Assembly (NCBI GenBank): GCA_023458875.1
Contig: JAEWXO010000067.1
Span: 1-14,087, forward strand
DNA from: Bacillota bacterium
GTDB taxonomy: Bacteria; Bacillota; Clostridia; Oscillospirales; Ruminococcaceae
Length of the DNA stretch: 14,087 bases
Reading direction: 5' to 3'
Positions 1 through 7,557 of this stretch are shown one piece after another. Position numbers and translations under genes: made by a program. The notes under the pieces were generated by a model. The model saw nothing but the letters and a program-made list of their open reading frames with translations. It did not search any database and was not told where the DNA came from. Numbering within the stretch: position 1 is the first letter of the stretch; each line of letters begins with the position of its first letter.

Positions 1-3
1 TAG

Positions 4-23
4 GGAACGCATTTATGCGTTCC
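4..23. terminator. Perfect hairpin downstream of the polysaccharide operon; possible terminator
   Basis: GGAACGCA (4-11) and TGCGTTCC (16-23) form a perfect 8-bp stem with a 4-base loop. It lies about 145 bases beyond the stop of the last operon gene. On the plus strand no T-run follows; on the minus strand the bases that would hold the T-run lie beyond the window edge. It may be the operon terminator or an RNA-processing hairpin. Between it and the gene (24-168) I see only AT-rich sequence and a weak stem, AGTAAAA/TTTTACT (152-158/167-173), overlapping the stop codon. Confidence 0.4.
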
Positions 24-168
24 GTTATGCTACGTGGTTTGTCGATTAAAAGCTATTTTATACTGTGAGAACCCTTGAATTTTCAAGATGTGAAATTATT
101 TTTGATGTGCGAAGTTTGAGTTAATTATATTTAATCACCATTTAACACAACAGTAAAATTTAAAGCTT

Positions 169-906
169 TTACTTACTGATTGATTTTATAAACTGTTCAT
201 ACTCATCACAAACCTGTTTTGCATCTCCAAAAGCCATCTGCTCACCCTTGTTAAGCCACAGAACCTTATTGGACAGTCTGCGTATCTGAGAAACTGAATG
301 TGATACAAACAATGTCGTTGTACCATTACCTATTATATCCATCATTTTCTTTTCACTTTTTGCTCTGAATGCAGCGTCGCCAACAGCCAGCACCTCATCA
401 AGAATAAGTATCTCAGGGTCTATAAGACTGGCAATCGAAAAAGCAAGCCTTGATTTCATACCGGAAGAAAGCTGTTTAAGCCTTCTTTCTTCAAACTCCT
501 GAAGTTCAGAGAACTCCATAATCTGTGGAAACATCTCATCCATGAACTCTTCCGTATATCCGAGGAGCGCTCCTCTGAAATAAATATTTTCCTTTATGGT
601 GAGGTCCCTGTCAAATCCGACTCCAAGAGCAAGAAGTGCAGAAATCTGTCCCTTAGCATCTATATCACCATACTGTGGTTCAATTACCCCACTTATTGCT
701 TTGAGGAGTGTTGTCTTTCCGGCACCGTTTGTACCGACAATCCCCAGAAAGTCTCCTTCTTTAAGTTCAAAGGATACATTTTTTACTGCCCAGAATTCTT
801 TGGCTTCATACTTACCTGTAAGCTTTCTGATTACGTATTCTTTAAACCCCATATCCCTGAAATCGCCTACCATATATCTTATTGAAACATCATCTACTTT
901 AAGCAT
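169..906 (-). CDS. ABC transporter ATP-binding protein, polysaccharide/teichoic acid export (Wzt/TagH/RgpD type)
   Basis: This cytoplasmic ATPase would power export of a finished or lipid-linked glycan through the ABC-2 permease encoded just upstream. In the 245-residue product, Walker A GTNGAGKT is at 58-65, the ABC signature LSSGM at 146-150, Walker B ILILDE at 166-171, and the switch histidine H203 in FVSHS. The stretch VLAVGDAAF after Walker B is typical of polysaccharide and teichoic acid export ATPases. The protein ends right after the nucleotide-binding domain, so it lacks the C-terminal carbohydrate-binding domain of O9a-type Wzt; recognition of a capped glycan by that route is not expected. 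The start is the ATG at 906, preceded by GGAGG at 912-916; the frame is open further upstream to 978, but that would run into the permease gene. The permease stop lies 14 bases upstream. Base composition is close to 45% GC in sampled lines, clearly higher than in the glycosyltransferase genes of the same operon. Confidence 0.93.
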   Translation of the reverse strand: MLKVDDVSIRYMVGDFRDMGFKEYVIRKLTGKYEAKEFWAVKNVSFELKEGDFLGIVGTNGAGKTTLLKAISGVIEPQYGDIDAKGQISALLALGVGFDRDLTIKENIYFRGALLGYTEEFMDEMFPQIMEFSELQEFEERRLKQLSSGMKSRLAFSIASLIDPEILILDEVLAVGDAAFRAKSEKKMMDIIGNGTTTLFVSHSVSQIRRLSNKVLWLNKGEQMAFGDAKQVCDEYEQFIKSISK

Positions 907-920
907 GTAAACCTCCGGTA

Positions 921-1751
921 TTAAAGATAATATATAAAGCGGTTGTTGTTTATTTTGTATGATACCCAGCCAAAGCACATAAACAGGATTGCATAAAGCA
1001 AACAGAATATTGACTGGCCTATTTCCGGAACCGTATGCTCCATAATTACCATTCTGAAAAAGTTTATAAACGGATATATCGGATTATAAAAGAAAAGATG
1101 CTGATATTTTTCAGGAAACCTATCAATCTGATAGAATATTGCTGAAAAATAAATAAGAATTCTGGTAAAGATATTGTAGAAATACTGCGTATCCTTGAAA
1201 AATACCTGAAGTGTCGAAAGTATGTATCCAAAACCTAGATTAACAAAGAACAGACATACTATAGGATACAGTAGAAATACAAATGTCCAGTGGAACTGCA
1301 GACCGTCAATAAGCATTATTATAAACATTATTATCAGCGTAAGGCAGAAATTAAAGAAACACGCTATATTCTTTGAAAGAAGAAATATGTATTTTTTTAC
1401 CTTGATATGTGATATGATACCGGCATTGACCCCCAGTGCATGCATACCATTCTGAGAAGCATCCGTAAAATAATGATATACAATGTTACCCGTTATAAGG
1501 TATGTTATATAATGTTCACCCCTGTCAAACAGGAAACTGAATACTATTGCCTGCGCAACAAAAAAAATAAGCGGTGAAATCATACTCCACATAACCCCGA
1601 AGAATGCTCTCTTGTATCTTGACTTAAAGTCACGCTGTATCAGTTGCTTCATCAGAAAAATCCACTGTTTTTTGCTGTCAAATTTTTTTATTTCATTATT
1701 ATAATCTGTTTCGCTTTTATAATCTATTTCACTGTTATTTGTTTCGCTCAA
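921..1751 (-). CDS. ABC-2 type polysaccharide export permease (Wzm/TagG/RgpC type)
   Basis: This is the membrane half of the polysaccharide exporter. The 276-residue protein has a polar, acidic N-terminal tail of about 30 residues, then the family hallmark RDFKSRYKRAFFGVMWSMIS just before the first membrane segment, and about six hydrophobic segments (FFVAQAIVFSFLF, a Phe/Ile-rich pair around ACFFNFCLTLIIMFIIMLI, FVFLLYPIVCLFFVNLGFG, ILIYFSAIFY, and the C-terminal SIFCLLYAILFMCFGWV). The motif FYNPIYPFINFFR before the last segment is also typical. The preferred start is the TTG at 1751, because AGGAG (1760-1764) lies 8 bases before it; another in-frame TTG at 1769 has no ribosome binding site and would begin one base after the upstream stop. 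The ATPase gene follows 14 bases downstream, and together they make a complete transporter. Membrane topology is read by eye. Confidence 0.9.
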   Translation of the reverse strand: MSETNNSEIDYKSETDYNNEIKKFDSKKQWIFLMKQLIQRDFKSRYKRAFFGVMWSMISPLIFFVAQAIVFSFLFDRGEHYITYLITGNIVYHYFTDASQNGMHALGVNAGIISHIKVKKYIFLLSKNIACFFNFCLTLIIMFIIMLIDGLQFHWTFVFLLYPIVCLFFVNLGFGYILSTLQVFFKDTQYFYNIFTRILIYFSAIFYQIDRFPEKYQHLFFYNPIYPFINFFRMVIMEHTVPEIGQSIFCLLYAILFMCFGWVSYKINNNRFIYYL

Positions 1752-1770
1752 ACTATAATCTCCTGTCAAA

Positions 1771-4569
1771 CTAAATATTTTTAATTTTTTTCAGATTGCC
1801 GTTTGTTGTTTCGTCAAACACACACTCGGCAAAAACCTTGTCAATATATTTTTTACTGTGTTTCATAGCATCCATGAACGGTGAATATGCATCACTTCCG
1901 GAAATATTACGCATAAACGGATAATTCTTAAAATCAGACACATACTCATCAGCAAAATCCATTTCACCCTTCTGAATCTCACGAATGTATATCTCATTTT
2001 CAACTATAGTACTAAAAGCAAGGGATATCTGGCCGTTCTTAAGCTTAAAGCCCAAAAAAGCAGGTTCTGGTGCACTGAATAGGAGTTCAAAATATATGTT
2101 ATGCCCTGCTGAAGGATTATGAAACATAAACTTGTCTCTGTTGAAGCCTGAAGAAAAACAATATACTGCCATCTTTCCGTTAAGAAGAAATGTTTCGCTG
2201 TAATCAGAATCATATTGATTATATGAATTACTTCCTGCAAGCACCCCAGTAAATTCACAGTTCATATTCCACTTTTTATTTACAATCTGTTCAAGCATTA
2301 TATTGCCGCTTCCTGCCCATCCGCAATCAACGGTAAGAACACTACTGCAATTTTCAAGTATTTTTTCAAAATACATATGGGCTGCTTTGTTCATATTACC
2401 ATACGATTCGATGATTCTGTCCCAGTTGTCAGTAATAAACTTTTCAGCCTTAACGGCTGTTTTCAAGTCAAGTGTATCCTGAAGACTGAAAGGAAAATCC
2501 CATTCAGAAATCTCTATGGAATGCATTATATCGTAAAGAGAATTGTTGTTATTTATCTTCTGGGTTATAAAACGCCTTATAAAATTATCTTTAAATAATT
2601 CAGCGCCTAATTTAGCGGCTACGTTTCTCGACCAGTATACATACTCTGTTTTATCATGCGGATAGAGTTTTCTGTATAACTTTTCAACTATGTACCCGTC
2701 CCTTGAAAAAAATAAAATCTTATCGGCCTTCTTTTCAAGAAATAATTTATGTATATATTCACAAAAGCCAAGTATGAGTATTCCGCCATATTTATATCCG
2801 TATTCATAAGCAGGACTAAAATCAATATTGCCGCCATACAGTTTCCTGTTTATGATTCCACTGTATGCTGAGCCTATTATCGGTGACATATTTTTTGGCC
2901 TGTAAATATTTCCGAGACAATTGACGTTTTTATATTCGACGGAAGTCCATCCATGTAATTTTGCGTTTCTGACATCTGAAGCGTAATTATCTCCGATATG
3001 TGATATACTGGATGCTCCAAGTTTATTTTTTATATATTCATATATATTTCCGTCATGTTTTCCGCATCCGCATTCATTGGAAATAAAAATATCATCATAT
3101 CCTGTAAATCCGTTTTTATGAAGTAATTTTTCTATAAAATCAGACGATAAGTACATATCGGAAGTCAGTATTATTTTCTTTTTGGAATGAATTACGAGTT
3201 CCCAGATTTTTACCATCATCGGATTAGGTATACATAAATCATACTCTACCTGCATCTCAGTCTGTTGCCCTGTTTCAGAACTGATTCCCGTTCTTTCCGA
3301 TATAAAATCATATATATCTTTCAGGTTTACAGATTCTCCGCATTTTTTACAGCGGAGTGTCTTTTCAGCTTCAATCCGTATAGTCCTGAAATCAGGATAA
3401 TTAAGTTTTTCACCAACAAAGTAAAACAAATCTGACGGTACTGCAAACGGTCTGAATATCAGTGTATCAAAAATATCAAATGATACAATTTCTGAAGAAC
3501 ACAAAATATCTGCTATCTCCTTAGCATTTACATTTGAACATGATTCATTAAATATTATTCCTTTTGTCAAAGATAATTCCCTTGATTTTTTATGAAAAAT
3601 AATACTCTCAAAGTTCAGTTTAAATAAATACAACCAGGATATAAACGGAAATCTTTGATGAGTAGCACGATTTGTATTAACAAATCTTTCGTAGTTAAAT
3701 TTTATAAAACTATTTCTGTTTACAATAATTTTATAAAGCTTAATTGAAAAGGATTGCTTATGCATAAGGCTGTTCTTTTTACGTTCTTTAAGTAAATTTA
3801 ACATTTTATTAGGTATAAAAAGCAATAATATGGGTTTTACAATGTAAGGACATCTTTCAAAGAATGAGAATTCAAGCAATTTAAAACCGTGCTTTCTTAC
3901 ACTCACCTCGTCCATACGCATTTTAAGCGGAACTTTATTTTTTCTTTCTTCAGAATAAAATGTATATAACAACTGATTTATATTTGAACCGATAAAATTA
4001 TTTGCATATGCTCTCATTAAGAATTCATAATCTTCATATTTATTACACCTTCCTATGAGTTTATATCCACCGCATTTTTCAAAAACGCTGCGTCTGAACA
4101 TCGCTGTACCATGAATAAACGGTGAATTATAAAGAAAATCTTTTTTTGATGGATATGTCGGCACATGATTCTCGCCAAAAAGACCGTTTTTATCATATAG
4201 AAAACAATCTGTTCCTACGAAAGATATATTTTTATTTTCGTTAAGGAACTTTACCTGAATTTTAAACCTGTTTTCCATAGAAAAGTCGTCTATATCCTGA
4301 CGTGCTATATATTTTCCGGATGACGCTTCAAAACATTTATTCAGAGCTATTGCAAGACTGCAATTTTTTTGGCTTGTAATTATTCTGATACGGGGATCAA
4401 GTTTTGCAATCTCGTTTAGCCAGACAGAAGTATCATTTGTTGATCCATCATCACATATAATAAATTCAAAGTCTGAAAATGTCTGATTTAATATTGAATC
4501 TACTGCCTGCTTCAACATTTCTTTTTTGGGGCAGTTATATACACCCATTATAACTGAAATTTCAGGCAT
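1771..4569 (-). CDS. Trifunctional-looking fusion: GT2 glycosyltransferase, HAD hydrolase-like domain and C-terminal unknown module
   Basis: The 932-residue protein has three parts. Residues 1-230 form a GT2 (GT-A fold) glycosyltransferase with ISVIMGVYN at the N-terminus, DDGS at 40-43, DxDD (92-95) for metal and nucleotide-sugar binding, and ED (179-180) as the likely catalytic region. Residues about 360-545 form a HAD-superfamily domain with nucleophile motif DIFDT (365-369), motif II at TSD (469-471), a lysine in GKHDGNIY (K504) and the acidic motif GDNYASD (526-532), all intact. Residues about 585-930 are a module of unknown function with FFSRDGY (620-626), YWSRN (645-649) and VDCGWAGSG (747-755). 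The HAD part plus this module resembles the COG5610-type hydrolases found in polysaccharide loci. The neighbouring 427-residue protein carries the last module alone. The ATG at 4569 has AGGTGAG upstream. An in-cell role in adding a sugar and perhaps handling a phosphate on the glycan is an inference. Very AT-rich (20-25% GC in sampled lines). Confidence 0.88.
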   Translation of the reverse strand: MPEISVIMGVYNCPKKEMLKQAVDSILNQTFSDFEFIICDDGSTNDTSVWLNEIAKLDPRIRIITSQKNCSLAIALNKCFEASSGKYIARQDIDDFSMENRFKIQVKFLNENKNISFVGTDCFLYDKNGLFGENHVPTYPSKKDFLYNSPFIHGTAMFRRSVFEKCGGYKLIGRCNKYEDYEFLMRAYANNFIGSNINQLLYTFYSEERKNKVPLKMRMDEVSVRKHGFKLLEFSFFERCPYIVKPILLLFIPNKMLNLLKERKKNSLMHKQSFSIKLYKIIVNRNSFIKFNYERFVNTNRATHQRFPFISWLYLFKLNFESIIFHKKSRELSLTKGIIFNESCSNVNAKEIADILCSSEIVSFDIFDTLIFRPFAVPSDLFYFVGEKLNYPDFRTIRIEAEKTLRCKKCGESVNLKDIYDFISERTGISSETGQQTEMQVEYDLCIPNPMMVKIWELVIHSKKKIILTSDMYLSSDFIEKLLHKNGFTGYDDIFISNECGCGKHDGNIYEYIKNKLGASSISHIGDNYASDVRNAKLHGWTSVEYKNVNCLGNIYRPKNMSPIIGSAYSGIINRKLYGGNIDFSPAYEYGYKYGGILILGFCEYIHKLFLEKKADKILFFSRDGYIVEKLYRKLYPHDKTEYVYWSRNVAAKLGAELFKDNFIRRFITQKINNNNSLYDIMHSIEISEWDFPFSLQDTLDLKTAVKAEKFITDNWDRIIESYGNMNKAAHMYFEKILENCSSVLTVDCGWAGSGNIMLEQIVNKKWNMNCEFTGVLAGSNSYNQYDSDYSETFLLNGKMAVYCFSSGFNRDKFMFHNPSAGHNIYFELLFSAPEPAFLGFKLKNGQISLAFSTIVENEIYIREIQKGEMDFADEYVSDFKNYPFMRNISGSDAYSPFMDAMKHSKKYIDKVFAECVFDETTNGNLKKIKNI

Positions 4570-4583
4570 AACTTCTCACCTCG

Positions 4584-5867
4584 TTATCTTAATACTGAAA
4601 TCAGATATTTTGTAATTAAATATCCTGATTTATAAATATATTTGTTTCTGACCTTGCTTATCTCTGCCGAACCAAAATACCAGTAAAGTCCATCTGAATT
4701 ATCTCTGTAAAAAAGTTTTATAGGAAATATCTCTTTTACCAATTCTTTTCTTTTTACACCGCATGCTAATTCACCATGATACTGCTCCGCAATATCATCA
4801 CAGAAACAATATTTACTCAGCGCCTTAACTTCTTCATTTTCAGGTCTGACCATCAGATTAAACAGCAATCTGCGGGCTAATTCTTTATATGTTTTTTTAT
4901 ATTCTGGAAAATCAAGAAATTTAAATTTATTTAATGATTCTTTTATAATCTCAACAGATTCTCCACTGTTTTCATTTTCAGTCATAACAGCTGTTATTAT
5001 GTTGTTGTTGTATATGTATGAAGTTGTCATGCCATGAGGGGCACTGCATATGCATTCAAGTAAATTATGTGAAAACCATGAACGGATAAAAAAATTGTTT
5101 TTATTAAAAAGCCATGAATAATAAAAACTGCCTTCGCAGCTTTGCGGCTCAGATAATAAACCAAGATAAAAACCATGAAGTACAGTTTTAATCTTCATAC
5201 TGTCCAACAATTTTCTTAATGTATATTGCATTGAACCGTTCCAGCCTAAATCGACAACAGCAACATCGGTGTATTCTGAAAAGCTTTCCTGATTAATATA
5301 CAGACAAAAATTATCAAATGCATTATTTGATTTTTTCAGAAGAATTTTTTCAAAAACCGTTGATGCTTTTATTTTATCACATATCTCTGAAAATTTTCTT
5401 TTACCGATAATTTCATTTTCATCAAAGTGAAAATTAATATCTTTATAAACCAGTTTTCTTTCCTCTGAAGAAAAGTCTGCTCTTTGTAAAAGCATAGACA
5501 CTGACATTTTATACGCAAAATAAAACAGCTTATCATAGGCGCTGTCATCTTTAAATCTGTATGCTGCCATTCTGAGCGAATAACGAGAACAGTAAAAGTA
5601 CGAGCAGTGAATACCATTTTGCCTTTTTTCACATATAAACTTTGCAGTGTGATACATAAGATAACCGTCTCTTGAAAAAAAGTATATTTTCTTTATCCCT
5701 GACTTTTCAGCCTTATGTATTATCCAGGTTGTATACATAAAAACAACCGGTGATACTACGCAATCCGCAATTATATTAAAAGCATCACAATTCTCCGTAT
5801 CATTTTCCTGAATAATATCAAATATACTTTTTTCAGAATATAGAATATTAAAATACCTTTTTCTCAT
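4584..5867 (-). CDS. Polysaccharide-locus protein of unknown function, stand-alone copy of the C-terminal module of the downstream fusion
   Basis: I do not recognise a named function. The 427-residue soluble protein shares landmarks with the C-terminal third of the 932-residue fusion protein encoded next: KIYFFSRDGY (60-69; KILFFSRDGY in the fusion), YCSR (92-95; YWSR), VVDLGWNGS (204-212; TVDCGWAGS), and a region around SAP (275-277; SAPEP in the fusion). It has no HAD nucleophile motif DxFDT and no glycosyltransferase motif, so it is the module on its own. No signal peptide or transmembrane helix is evident. The ATG at 5867 overlaps the stop of the upstream GT4 gene in an ATGA, with a GGTGGGGG stretch just before it, so translation is probably coupled. 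The next gene begins 14 bases after its stop. Its place between two glycosyltransferase genes argues for a role in glycan assembly. The conserved Arg-Asp-Gly-Tyr and Asp-x-Gly-Trp motifs could form an active site, but that is a guess. Confidence 0.85.
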   Translation of the reverse strand: MRKRYFNILYSEKSIFDIIQENDTENCDAFNIIADCVVSPVVFMYTTWIIHKAEKSGIKKIYFFSRDGYLMYHTAKFICEKRQNGIHCSYFYCSRYSLRMAAYRFKDDSAYDKLFYFAYKMSVSMLLQRADFSSEERKLVYKDINFHFDENEIIGKRKFSEICDKIKASTVFEKILLKKSNNAFDNFCLYINQESFSEYTDVAVVDLGWNGSMQYTLRKLLDSMKIKTVLHGFYLGLLSEPQSCEGSFYYSWLFNKNNFFIRSWFSHNLLECICSAPHGMTTSYIYNNNIITAVMTENENSGESVEIIKESLNKFKFLDFPEYKKTYKELARRLLFNLMVRPENEEVKALSKYCFCDDIAEQYHGELACGVKRKELVKEIFPIKLFYRDNSDGLYWYFGSAEISKVRNKYIYKSGYLITKYLISVLR

Positions 5868-7036
5868 AATACCCCCACCTTGATTTTTTCTTTTTCCTCA
5901 ATCTCAATATATTCCCCATATATATCAGCCATTGCTGAAAGCGATTTGTTAATATCAAAAGGGATGACCGAATCAATAGCATTTTTGCTCATTCTGACTC
6001 TTAATTCATCATCATTTTGCAATTTGATTATTGCTTCTGCAAATCCTTCTGCATCATCAGGATGAAGAAGAATTCCATTGATATTATTTTTTCCATATTC
6101 TCTCACGCCACGTATATCAGATGCTATTATCGGCACTCCTGCTGACATTGCCTCAAGAGGCGCCATTCCCAGACCTTCACGAAGCGACGGGAAAAGGAAC
6201 AAATCTGCAATATGTACAATTTTAGCTATGTCATATCTATATCCGGTAAAGATCACTCTGTTTTCAATTTTCAAATCAATTGCCATCCGATGATATTCGT
6301 CAGACATATCTCCTTCACCGCATATTATATAGTAAACAGAATCATTATTTATCATGCTGAAAGCATTAAGGGTTGTTTTTAAATTTTTATTTTTGTTCAG
6401 CTCGGATACAGATAATAATATAAATGCATCTTCCGGAATTCCTAATTCCTGTTTTAATTTTCTTCTATCAACTGATGTGCTTTGAATTTTATATGTATCA
6501 ACACCTGTTCCATGTACATAATAAGATTCACACCGTGTCCCTTTACATAATTTTTGGGCCGATTCATAATCTTCTGAATTAACGGTTATAATGCAGTCAG
6601 TATATTTAGTAAGAAATTTTTCTATTAAATAATACAAGTAACCTGAAACAGGAGCTCCTTTAAAAAAATGAAATCCATGCGACGTATATATTACCGGTAT
6701 TTTCTTTTTGGATTGCTTTACAGCTATTCTGGTAATAGCCGCAGCAATAGGCGTATGACAATGAATCAACTCATAATCATTTTCCTTAAGTATCCTTTTT
6801 ATATGTTTATAGGCTTTGATGTTCTTTAAACTAAAAGGATTTCTGTTAAAACAGATATTATAAAATTCATCACAATAATTTATCTGACATTTTTCATTGT
6901 GATTAAAATCATTTAACGCACATACATGAACCGTACAACTGGATTCCTGAAGCATCTTCAGATATGGAATATGAAATTGACATATGTGTTTTTTGGCAAC
7001 TGTTGCTACAAATAAAATATTTCTGTCCATCAGCAC
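5864..7036 (-). CDS. GT4 family glycosyltransferase (GT-B fold, EpsD/CapM-like)
   Basis: This is the first gene of the operon. The 390-residue protein has the two-domain GT-B pattern. The N-terminal domain opens with NILFVATVAKKH and contains NPFSLKNIKAYK (66-77), IHCHTP (91-96) and TSHGFHFFKGAP (118-129), a set typical of EpsD/CapM-like enzymes of exopolysaccharide loci. The C-terminal nucleotide-sugar domain has LLSVSELNKNKN (207-218), FTGYR (263-267) and the E-x7-E motif from E287 to E295 in REGLGMAPLEAMSAG. The enzyme would transfer a sugar from a nucleotide donor to a growing lipid-linked glycan on the inner membrane face; donor and acceptor cannot be read from sequence. The start GTG at 7036 has AAGGA (7045-7049) 8 bases before it; the ATG at 7030 is a possible alternative. 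The stop overlaps the next start by 4 bases. A consensus promoter lies about 160 bases upstream. Confidence 0.92.
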   Translation of the reverse strand: MLMDRNILFVATVAKKHICQFHIPYLKMLQESSCTVHVCALNDFNHNEKCQINYCDEFYNICFNRNPFSLKNIKAYKHIKRILKENDYELIHCHTPIAAAITRIAVKQSKKKIPVIYTSHGFHFFKGAPVSGYLYYLIEKFLTKYTDCIITVNSEDYESAQKLCKGTRCESYYVHGTGVDTYKIQSTSVDRRKLKQELGIPEDAFILLSVSELNKNKNLKTTLNAFSMINNDSVYYIICGEGDMSDEYHRMAIDLKIENRVIFTGYRYDIAKIVHIADLFLFPSLREGLGMAPLEAMSAGVPIIASDIRGVREYGKNNINGILLHPDDAEGFAEAIIKLQNDDELRVRMSKNAIDSVIPFDINKSLSAMADIYGEYIEIEEKEKIKVGVL

Positions 7037-7201
7037 TTTATTATTCCTTACAATAATCCCTTTTAAAAAGTTGAAATAAAAAGAGAACGACTCTTTCGTA
7101 AAATAAGCAAATTTATAAAAAATTAGATAAAAAAATTAAATTAAATAAAAGTAGTATTAAACTGATATTAATTCGAATATTTGTAATATATACTATTACA
7201 C

Positions 7202-7230
7202 ATTATACTACTTTATGATAATAAAGTCAA
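7202..7230 (-). promoter_or_regulatory. Sigma-A type promoter of the polysaccharide operon
   Basis: Read on the minus strand, TTGACT (7230-7225) and TATAAT (7207-7202) are separated by exactly 17 bases. Transcription would start near 7195, leaving a leader of about 159 bases before the GT4 gene. The leader is very AT-rich and holds a weak stem-loop, AAAGAG/CTCTTT, around 7079-7096 that is followed by a T-rich run on the minus strand. Confidence 0.72.
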
Positions 7231-7310
7231 GTTATATATATTTTTCATTAAAAAGCTGGTTAATATCGTTAATTTTCAGAATCAGCTGTTAATTTGAATC
7301 AGGATTTTAA

Positions 7311-7330
7311 CCCAGTCTTTGTAGACTGGG
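7311..7330. repeat. Perfect 8-bp hairpin, possible accessory terminator
   Basis: CCCAGTCT (7311-7318) and AGACTGGG (7323-7330) pair perfectly around a 4-base loop. Read on the minus strand the stem is followed by TTAAAATCC, only a weak T content, so it may be a second, back-up terminator for the GH9 transcript or a stabilising hairpin. No function is certain. Confidence 0.45.
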
Positions 7331-7350
7331 CTTTCAAAGCTACACTTATT

Positions 7351-7392
7351 ACTAAAAAAATCACTCTGATAAAACAGAGTGACTTTTTTAGT
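7351..7392. terminator. Bidirectional intrinsic terminator downstream of the GH9 gene
   Basis: TCACTCTG (7361-7368) and CAGAGTGA (7375-7382) form an 8-bp stem with a 6-base loop. The stem is flanked by an A-run on the left (7354-7360) and a T-run on the right (7384-7389), and the outer arms ACTAAAAAA and TTTTTTAGT also pair. Either strand therefore gives a stem followed by a U-tract. It would end the GH9 transcript about 165 bases past its stop codon and insulate the polysaccharide operon. Confidence 0.82.
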
Positions 7393-7415
7393 ATAGGAAT
7401 ATCATTTGATGCTGC

Positions 7416-7481
7416 AATCAGTTCAGGGAGGCAATCCTGAAGACTGCATCCCTTTGTTAAAAAACGAGCTTTGAACTGATT
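7416..7481. repeat. Nested inverted repeat (66 bases), unassigned
   Basis: An outer perfect 10-bp inverted repeat, AATCAGTTCA (7416-7425) with TGAACTGATT (7472-7481), encloses an inner hairpin from 7426 to 7452. The inner stem has nine pairs broken by two symmetric single mismatches (positions 7430/7448 and 7434/7444) around a 5-base loop. It lies in the 3' untranslated part of the GH9 transcript, upstream of the terminator. It could be an RNA-stabilising structure, a small RNA, or a MITE/REP-type repeat. Confidence 0.5.
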
Positions 7482-7557
7482 ACATGATAACTTTTACCTG
7501 ATAAAATTTCAGATAACAGTATTATCATAATGTATGAAGTTAATGATTTTGTGATTA

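Larger units (their letters stand above)
7037..7557. other. 521-base gene-free gap between the GH9 gene and the polysaccharide operon
   Basis: No convincing coding frame with a ribosome binding site was found on either strand. From left to right the gap holds the AT-rich leader and promoter of the polysaccharide operon, a perfect hairpin at 7311-7330, a bidirectional terminator at 7351-7392 and a nested inverted repeat at 7416-7481. The remaining 76 bases up to the GH9 stop are plain AT-rich sequence. Confidence 0.7.

Noticed and set aside
1752..1769. Upstream TTG start for the ABC-2 permease
   Set aside because: No ribosome binding site precedes 1769, whereas AGGAG stands 8 bases before the TTG at 1751.
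7311..7481. CRISPR array
   Set aside because: The stems here are different from one another and there is no repeated unit with regular spacing; no cas gene is present in the window.
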